Both the position numbers and the translations under genes were made by a program. Positions 1-5,521 of a stretch of 5,521 bases of DNA are shown one piece after another. Position 1 is the stretch's first letter. Every line of letters starts with the position of its first letter. Below the pieces are notes generated by a model. The model was not told the DNA's origin, did not search any database, and saw nothing but the letters and a program-made list of their open reading frames with translations. The DNA comes from Pseudomonas sp. (GTDB lineage: Bacteria > Pseudomonadota > Gammaproteobacteria > Pseudomonadales > Pseudomonadaceae): NCBI GenBank assembly GCA_003523465.1, contig DQAA01000138.1:1-5521 (forward strand). The letters run 5' to 3'.

Positions 1-22
1 CGGGTGAACCCGCTCCCACAAG
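1..22. repeat. Partial Pseudomonas REP palindromic element
   Basis: Bases 1-12 form a short inverted repeat (CGGG, loop TGAA, CCCG), followed by CTCCCACAAGG. This matches the core of the intergenic REP (repetitive extragenic palindromic) family that is abundant in P. putida and P. fluorescens genomes, whose core reads roughly CGGGT(A/G)AACCCGCTCC(C/T)ACA. The left part of the element lies outside the window, so its full length and any partner in opposite orientation cannot be seen. It sits 26 bases beyond the stop of the glycine-zipper gene, a usual REP position at gene 3' ends, where such elements can act as weak terminators or mRNA stabilisers. Identification rests on remembered consensus rather than a search. 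Confidence 0.65.
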
Positions 23-47
23 GCATGCTGGGCTCTCAGGTTTAATC

Positions 48-605
48 TTACTGAGCTGCCTGCCCCGGCTGAGCCTGACCCAGGACCAGATTGCCCTGCT
101 TATCCAGCGGAATCTGCGACCCCGGATCCCGGTCCATGCGCACCTGCCCGGCCTTGTCGCCGATGGTGTACTTCACGTCATACCCGACCACCTTCTCGCT
201 AACGTCGTTGACCGTGTTGCAGCGGGTCTGGGTGGTGGTGTAGGTATCGCTGTTCTGCATGTGCTCCTGCACCTTGTTGCCGGCGTATCCACCACCGACC
301 GCACCCGCCACCGTGGCGATCTTCTTGCCGGTACCGCCACCGATCTGGTTGCCCAGCAGACCACCAGCCAAGGCACCCACCACGGTACCGGCGATCTGGT
401 GCTGGTCCTGCACCGGTTTCTGCCGGGTGACCGTGACATCCTTGCAGACTTCCCGTGGCGTCTTGACAGTCGTCTTGACCGGCTGCACGCCCGTTACCTG
501 CGCGTACTCCGGCCCGTCATTGACCAGGCTGTAGGTCGCGACAGCACCTCCGGCAGTCACACCGACAGCACCCAGCACCGCACCCACCAGCATCGACTTG
601 TTCAC
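48..605 (-). CDS. Glycine-zipper 2TM-domain envelope protein
   Basis: The 185-residue product resembles the glycine-zipper / Rickettsia 17-kDa surface antigen-like family (SlyB-like proteins) of the Gram-negative envelope; its molecular function is unknown. Residues 5-27 are a hydrophobic, Gly/Ala-rich segment that could be a signal anchor or a signal peptide ending at AVA (21-23). No lipobox cysteine is present, so it is not an obvious lipoprotein, unlike SlyB. Residues 71-110 are the glycine zipper, with Gly at 73, 77, 81, 85, 89, 93, 101, 105 and 109 and Ala at 97. Two cysteines, C54 and C129, flank the zipper and could form a periplasmic disulfide. The C-terminal tail (about 160-185) is polar and Gln-rich. 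The GTG start is preferred over the ATG at residue 5 because a perfect AGGAGG lies 5 bases upstream. The gene follows the secF terminator and is probably its own transcription unit. I recall a homologue at the same place in P. aeruginosa (PA3819), unverified. The family call is firm; topology is inference. Confidence 0.9.
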   Translation of the reverse strand: MNKSMLVGAVLGAVGVTAGGAVATYSLVNDGPEYAQVTGVQPVKTTVKTPREVCKDVTVTRQKPVQDQHQIAGTVVGALAGGLLGNQIGGGTGKKIATVAGAVGGGYAGNKVQEHMQNSDTYTTTQTRCNTVNDVSEKVVGYDVKYTIGDKAGQVRMDRDPGSQIPLDKQGNLVLGQAQPGQAAQ

Positions 606-610
606 GTGAA

Positions 611-616
611 CCTCCT
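611..616 (-). promoter_or_regulatory. Shine-Dalgarno deciding a GTG start
   Basis: The minus strand reads AGGAGG at 616-611, then the five bases TTCAC, then GTG at 605-603. This is a full anti-SD match at good spacing, and it fixes the rare GTG as the start of the glycine-zipper gene. The ATG four codons later has no comparable site. The spacer and start codon lie inside a perfect 12-base palindrome (600-611). Confidence 0.85.
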
Positions 617-661
617 GATTTACCTGCGGGTATCAATCCGCGCTTCTCCCAGCCTTGGAGC

Positions 662-696
662 AAAAAAAAGGGCGCGAGTTCAACACTCGCGCCCTT
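662..696 (-). terminator. Rho-independent terminator after secF
   Basis: On the minus strand the arm AAGGGCGCGAGT (696-685) pairs perfectly with ACTCGCGCCCTT (679-668) around the five-base loop GTTGA. The last two T of the stem continue into a run of eight T in all (669-662). The strong GC stem, short loop and T-tract make a classical intrinsic terminator, 29 bases beyond the secF stop. It should end the queA-tgt-yajC-secD-secF transcript before the glycine-zipper gene. On the plus strand the same stem is followed by CTCTTCC and has no long T-run, so it works mainly in the minus direction. Confidence 0.95.
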
Positions 697-725
697 CTCT
701 TCCGCCTTAGGCGTAGGAAAAATCC

Positions 726-1637
726 CTACGGACGGTCATCCACACCTTCGGTTTTAGCCGGAGGAATCAGGTCTTCAGTACTCAGGTTCAGCCAGATCAG
801 CACCACGTTGGCGATGTAGATCGACGAGTAGGTACCCGCCAGAACACCCACCAGCAGCGCTACCGAGAAGCCGAACAGGTTGTCGCCACCGAAGAACAGC
901 AGGGCCGCGATCGCCAGCAGGGTCGATACCGAGGTAGCCACAGTACGCAGCAGGGTCTGGGTGGTCGAGATGTTGATGTTCTCGATCAGTGTGGCCTTGC
1001 GCAGTACGCGGAAGTTCTCGCGAACCCGGTCGAACACGACGATGGTGTCGTTGAGCGAGTAACCGATGATCGCCAGAACCGCCGCCAGCACCGTCAGGTC
1101 GAAGGTGATCTGGAAGAACGACAGGATACCCATGGTCACGACCACGTCGTGGATCAGCGAGACGATAGCGCCGACAGCGAACTTCCACTGGAAGCGGAAA
1201 GCCAGGTAGATCAGGATCCCGCCCAGGGCCAGGAGCATGCCGAGGCCACCCTGGTCGCGCAGCTCTTCACCTACCTGCGGGCCGACGAACTCGACGCGCT
1301 TGACCGTTGCCGGGTTGTCGCCGCCGATTCTCTTCAGCGCGTCAGCAACCTTGTTGCCCAGTTGCGGATCATCGCCCGGCATCCGCACCAGCAGGTCGGT
1401 GGTAGCGCCGAAGCTCTGCACCACAGCCTCGTGGAAGCCGGACTTGACCAGCTCCTCACGAACCTGGCCGAGATCCGCCGGACGCTCGTAGGTCAGCTCG
1501 ATGAGCGTACCGCCGGTGAAGTCCAGGCCGAAGTTCAGCCCCTTGTGGAACCAGCTGAACAGCGCCAGAACGGTAAGGAGCATGGTGATGGCGAACGCAA
1601 CGTTGCGCACGCCCATGAAGTTGATCGTACGTAGCAT
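726..1637 (-). CDS. secF: Protein translocase subunit SecF
   Basis: SecF is the inner-membrane partner of SecD in the SecDF-YajC complex, which associates with SecYEG and uses the proton motive force to pull exported proteins into the periplasm. The 303-residue product has the family layout: TM1 at about 12-30, the GLDFTGG signature at 37-43, a periplasmic domain at about 45-130, then five membrane segments over about 131-284. The TM4 motif GYSLNDTIVVFDR (192-204) contains D197, matching the conserved Asp implicated in proton transfer (E. coli SecF D213). The N-terminus is about 16 residues shorter than in E. coli SecF, as I recall it. The ATG start lies 9 bases after the secD stop. Its SD-like AAGGGG (1648-1643) overlaps the secD TAA, suggesting coupled translation. 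A terminator follows the gene. No truncation or frameshift is seen. Confidence 0.97.
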   Translation of the reverse strand: MLRTINFMGVRNVAFAITMLLTVLALFSWFHKGLNFGLDFTGGTLIELTYERPADLGQVREELVKSGFHEAVVQSFGATTDLLVRMPGDDPQLGNKVADALKRIGGDNPATVKRVEFVGPQVGEELRDQGGLGMLLALGGILIYLAFRFQWKFAVGAIVSLIHDVVVTMGILSFFQITFDLTVLAAVLAIIGYSLNDTIVVFDRVRENFRVLRKATLIENINISTTQTLLRTVATSVSTLLAIAALLFFGGDNLFGFSVALLVGVLAGTYSSIYIANVVLIWLNLSTEDLIPPAKTEGVDDRP

Positions 1638-1642
1638 GGCAG

Positions 1643-1648
1643 CCCCTT
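1643..1648 (-). promoter_or_regulatory. SD-like site for secF overlapping secD stop
   Basis: The minus strand reads TAAGGGGCTGCCATG from 1649 to 1635. AAGGGG is an imperfect SD five bases before the secF ATG, and its two A belong to the secD stop codon. Ribosomes finishing secD would sit on or next to the secF start, a layout that helps balanced SecD:SecF production. The coupling is inferred from the spacing. Confidence 0.6.
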
Positions 1649-3512
1649 AAACCCACAGCTTCTTGATGTCACGGCCGCCGTAGATCACGTTGACGATCGC
1701 ACGGGTAACCAGAATGGCGGTGAACATCGAGGTGAAGATACCCAGCGACATGGTGACCGCGAAGCCCTTCACCGGGCCGGTGCCCATGGCGAAGAGGATG
1801 CCGCCGACCAGCAAGGTGGTCAGGTTGGCGTCGAGAATCGCCGTGTAGGCACGGTCGAAACCTTCGTGGATGGCGCGTTGCGCCGACATGCCGTTGGCCA
1901 GTTCTTCACGGATACGCGAGAAGATCAGCACGTTGGCGTCGACCGCCATACCCATCGTCAGAACGATACCGGCGATACCCGGCAAGGTCAGGGTCGCCCC
2001 GAGCACCGACATCAGCGCCAGCAGCAAGACCATGTTGCCAGCCAGGGCGACGGTGGCGATCAGACCGAAGAAGCGGTAGATGGCCATGATGAACAGCGAG
2101 ACGAACAGCATGCCCCACAGGGACGCGTCGATACCCTTGGTGATGTTGTCGGCACCCAGGCTCGGACCGATGGTGCGCTCTTCAGCGAAGTACATCGGTG
2201 CGGCCAGGCCACCGGCACGCAGCAGCAGGGCCAGCTCGGACGATTCGCCCTGGCCGTTCAGGCCGGTGATGCGGAACTGGCTGCCCAGCGGCGACTGGAT
2301 GGTCGCCAGGCTGATGATTTTCTTCTCTTCCTGGAAGCTCTGGATCGCCACGTCTTTCTCGACGCCGTCGACCACTTGCTTCTCGTAACGGGTAACCGGA
2401 CGCTGCTCGATGAAGATCACCGCCATGCTGCGACCGACGTTGCTGCGGGTCGCGCGGCTCATCAGTTCGCCGCCATGGCCATCGAGGCGGATGTTCACCT
2501 GCGGACGGCCGTGCTCGTCGTAGCTGGCCTGGGCATCGGTAACCTGGTCACCGGTGATGATCAGGCCGCGCTCGACCATGGCCGAGCGGCCGCCTTCACG
2601 GAACTCGAAGACCTCGGTAGTGGCTTTCGACGCACCAGGCTCGGCGCCCAGGCGGAACTCCAGGTTGGCGGTCTTGCCGAGGATACGCTTGGCTTCGGCG
2701 GTGTCCTGCACGCCCGGCAGCTCGACCACGATGCGGTTGGCGCCTTGACGTTGAACCAGCGGCTCGGCAACGCCCAGCTCGTTGACGCGGTTACGTACCG
2801 TGGTCAGGTTCTGCTTGATGGCGTATTCACGGATTTCCGTGATCTTCGCTGGAGTGATGGCCAGACGCAGTACCGAGAGGTCGTTACGCTCGGTGGTGGT
2901 CAGGTCGAAATCGGTGAAATTCTTGCGGATCAGGTTGCGAGCCTGTTCGCGGGTCGCATCGTCGGAGAAGCCCAGCTGGATGGCGCCATCCTGCTGCGGC
3001 AGGCTGCGGTAGCGGACTTTATCCTTGCGCAGGAGGCTTTTGACTTCGCCTTCGTAGACTTTCAGGCGCGCGGCCATGGCCTTGTCCATGTCCACTTCAA
3101 GGAGGAAGTGCACACCACCGGACAGGTCGAGACCCAGTTTCATCGGATGAGCACCGACGTTGCGCAGCCATTGCGGAGTGGTCGGGGCCAGGTTCAGCGC
3201 CACCACGTAATCATCGCCCAGTGCCTTGCGCACAACATCCTTGGCTGGAAGCTGGTCTTCCTGCTTGGTCAGACGCAGCAGCGCGCCCTTGCCGTTTTCG
3301 CCCAGGCTGGCACCTTTCACCGCGATCCCGGCATCGGCCAGTGCCTTGCTGACACGGTCGAGGTCGGCTTGGGTCACCTGCAGCGCAGTGCTTGCGCCAC
3401 TGACCTGTACAGCCGGATCGTCAGGGTAGAGGTTGGGAGCGGAATAAATAAAACCGATCGCCAATACCGCCAGGATCAGTACGTATTTCCATAGAGGAGT
3501 TTTGTTCAGCAT
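1647..3512 (-). CDS. secD: Protein translocase subunit SecD
   Basis: SecD is the larger subunit of the proton-driven SecDF-YajC accessory complex of the Sec translocon. The 621-residue product has TM1 at about 7-27, followed by a long periplasmic region with the signatures GLDLSGG (127-133) and RNRVNELGVAEP (240-251). Five C-terminal membrane segments lie between about 460 and 610. The TM4 motif MGMAVDANVLIFSRIREE carries D525, which corresponds to the functional Asp of E. coli SecD (D519). Length is close to the E. coli protein (615). The frame could open one codon earlier at GTG (3515). I chose the ATG at 3512 because the sequence MLNKTPLWKYV then lines up with the E. coli N-terminus MLNRYPLWKYV, and because the weak SD-like GGGCGG (3522-3517) would be only one base from the GTG. 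It is followed by secF after 9 bases and preceded by a hairpin-bearing 61-base gap after yajC. Confidence 0.97.
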   Translation of the reverse strand: MLNKTPLWKYVLILAVLAIGFIYSAPNLYPDDPAVQVSGASTALQVTQADLDRVSKALADAGIAVKGASLGENGKGALLRLTKQEDQLPAKDVVRKALGDDYVVALNLAPTTPQWLRNVGAHPMKLGLDLSGGVHFLLEVDMDKAMAARLKVYEGEVKSLLRKDKVRYRSLPQQDGAIQLGFSDDATREQARNLIRKNFTDFDLTTTERNDLSVLRLAITPAKITEIREYAIKQNLTTVRNRVNELGVAEPLVQRQGANRIVVELPGVQDTAEAKRILGKTANLEFRLGAEPGASKATTEVFEFREGGRSAMVERGLIITGDQVTDAQASYDEHGRPQVNIRLDGHGGELMSRATRSNVGRSMAVIFIEQRPVTRYEKQVVDGVEKDVAIQSFQEEKKIISLATIQSPLGSQFRITGLNGQGESSELALLLRAGGLAAPMYFAEERTIGPSLGADNITKGIDASLWGMLFVSLFIMAIYRFFGLIATVALAGNMVLLLALMSVLGATLTLPGIAGIVLTMGMAVDANVLIFSRIREELANGMSAQRAIHEGFDRAYTAILDANLTTLLVGGILFAMGTGPVKGFAVTMSLGIFTSMFTAILVTRAIVNVIYGGRDIKKLWV

Positions 3513-3532
3513 CACGCCGCCCGTTCAAGACG

Positions 3533-3553
3533 CGGGGCGCCTTGCGCGCCCCG
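3533..3553 (-). other. GC-rich hairpin between yajC and secD
   Basis: In the yajC-secD gap the transcribed strand reads CGGGGCGC (3553-3546), a five-base loop GCAAG, and GCGCCCCG (3540-3533), an 8-bp perfect all-GC stem. Outer bases 3554-3555 can also pair with 3529-3530 if two bases are bulged. It lies 20 bases after the yajC stop and 20 bases before the secD ATG. No T-run follows (the next bases are CGTCTTGAACG), so it is not a standard intrinsic terminator. An mRNA-stability, processing or attenuating element is possible; the role is inference. Confidence 0.6.
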
Positions 3554-3573
3554 TCGATTAGTAAAAACCTGGA

Positions 3574-3915
3574 TCAGATCGCTTTCAGCGTACCTTTTGG
3601 CAGGGTGGCCGCGATGGCGCCCTTCTGGAACTTCAGTTCGACCGAGTCGGATACTTCCAGTACCACGAAGTCATCGCTGACCTTGACGATCTTGCCGGCG
3701 ATACCGCCGTTGGTGACCACTTCGTCACCCTTTTGCAGGGCGCTCAGCAGGTTCTTCTGCTCTTTGGCACGTTTGGCCTGCGGGCGCCAGATCATCAGGT
3801 AGAAGATGACCAGGAAACCGACCAGGAAGATCCATTCGAAACCGGTACCGGCCGGGCCGGCAGCAGCGGCAGGGGCTGCGGCGTCCGCGTAAGCGGCAGG
3901 AATCAGAAAGCTCAT
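3574..3915 (-). CDS. yajC: Sec translocon accessory subunit YajC
   Basis: YajC is a small single-span inner-membrane protein that co-purifies with SecD and SecF; it is not essential in E. coli and its exact role is unclear. The 113-residue product has an Ala-rich N-terminus (7-23), one membrane segment at about 27-43, then the family signature RPQAKRAKEQKNLL (44-57). A cytoplasmic small beta-barrel-like domain follows, with GDEVVTNGGIAGKI (63-76) and an ending LPKGTLKAI that closely matches the E. coli end LPKGTMKAL. Length is near the family norm of about 110. The ATG start has GGAG (3925-3922) six bases upstream. It lies 47 bases beyond tgt in the same direction, and I see no convincing promoter in that gap, so it is probably cotranscribed with tgt and secDF. 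Confidence 0.96.
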   Translation of the reverse strand: MSFLIPAAYADAAAPAAAAGPAGTGFEWIFLVGFLVIFYLMIWRPQAKRAKEQKNLLSALQKGDEVVTNGGIAGKIVKVSDDFVVLEVSDSVELKFQKGAIAATLPKGTLKAI

Positions 3916-3962
3916 TTAGCACTCCAGTTTGCAGAAGTTGTGTTTGTCAGGATGGCAAAACA

Positions 3963-5521
<1,559 letters not shown>

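Noticed and set aside
1149..1634. A 161-codon plus-strand frame opposite secF and a similar one at 261-710 over the glycine-zipper gene.
   Set aside because: Both are antisense shadows of clear minus-strand genes. The second also runs through the terminator hairpin. Neither has a convincing SD or recognisable domain.
1866..3494. A 542-codon open frame on the plus strand opposite secD.
   Set aside because: It lies wholly within secD, whose sequence and motifs are certain. The product is rich in His, Gln, Asp and Arg with no recognisable domain, as expected for an antisense frame of a GC-rich gene.
3533..3553. The yajC-secD hairpin as an intrinsic terminator.
   Set aside because: No T-run follows the stem on the minus strand, and on the plus strand the stem is followed by TCGATTAG. 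Termination here would also cut off secDF.
3513..3573. A VemP-like regulatory leader peptide upstream of secD.
   Set aside because: The gap is only 61 bases and contains no start codon with an SD and a usable frame; VemP-type leaders are far longer.
3916..3962. A possible internal promoter for yajC in the tgt-yajC gap (TTGCCA as a -35).
   Set aside because: At 17-base spacing the -10 position reads TCTGCA, a poor match. A working promoter cannot be claimed from this.

Overview
This window looks like chromosomal core-genome DNA from a Pseudomonas species, most likely of the P. putida/fluorescens side of the genus. The evidence is the GC-rich coding sequence, protein sequences that read as typical pseudomonad QueA, Tgt, YajC, SecD and SecF, the gene order queA-tgt-yajC-secD-secF, and a partial copy of the Pseudomonas REP palindrome (a GGGAGCGGGTT...CCCG type core on the minus strand) at the left edge. 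From memory, the same order occurs in P. aeruginosa PAO1 around PA3819-PA3824. No signs of mobile DNA, phage, CRISPR or broken genes are visible.

Every gene is on the minus strand, so transcription runs from right to left. At the right edge is the C-terminal part of queA, cut by the window end, which overlaps tgt by 4 bases (ATGA). A 47-base gap leads to yajC. A 61-base gap holding a strong GC-rich hairpin leads to secD, and secF follows after 9 bases. A textbook Rho-independent terminator (12-bp stem, T-tract) lies 29 bases beyond the secF stop. About 56 bases further on starts a separate gene for a glycine-zipper envelope protein with a GTG start and a perfect AGGAGG Shine-Dalgarno. A REP element follows it at the left edge.

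The operon joins two functions. QueA and Tgt make queuosine in the tRNA wobble position: Tgt inserts preQ1 at G34, and QueA then adds the cyclopentene-diol precursor from S-adenosylmethionine. YajC, SecD and SecF form the accessory complex of the SecYEG translocon that uses the proton motive force to complete protein export. The key residues of Tgt, SecD and SecF are present, so all appear functional. The pairing is a long-known conserved arrangement in gammaproteobacteria and is not new.

I did not find an undescribed system. The points most worth a second look are local: the hairpin between yajC and secD, the unbroken every-fourth-residue glycine register in the small envelope protein, and the unidentified promoter of that gene, which must lie in or beside the secF terminator if the gene is transcribed on its own.
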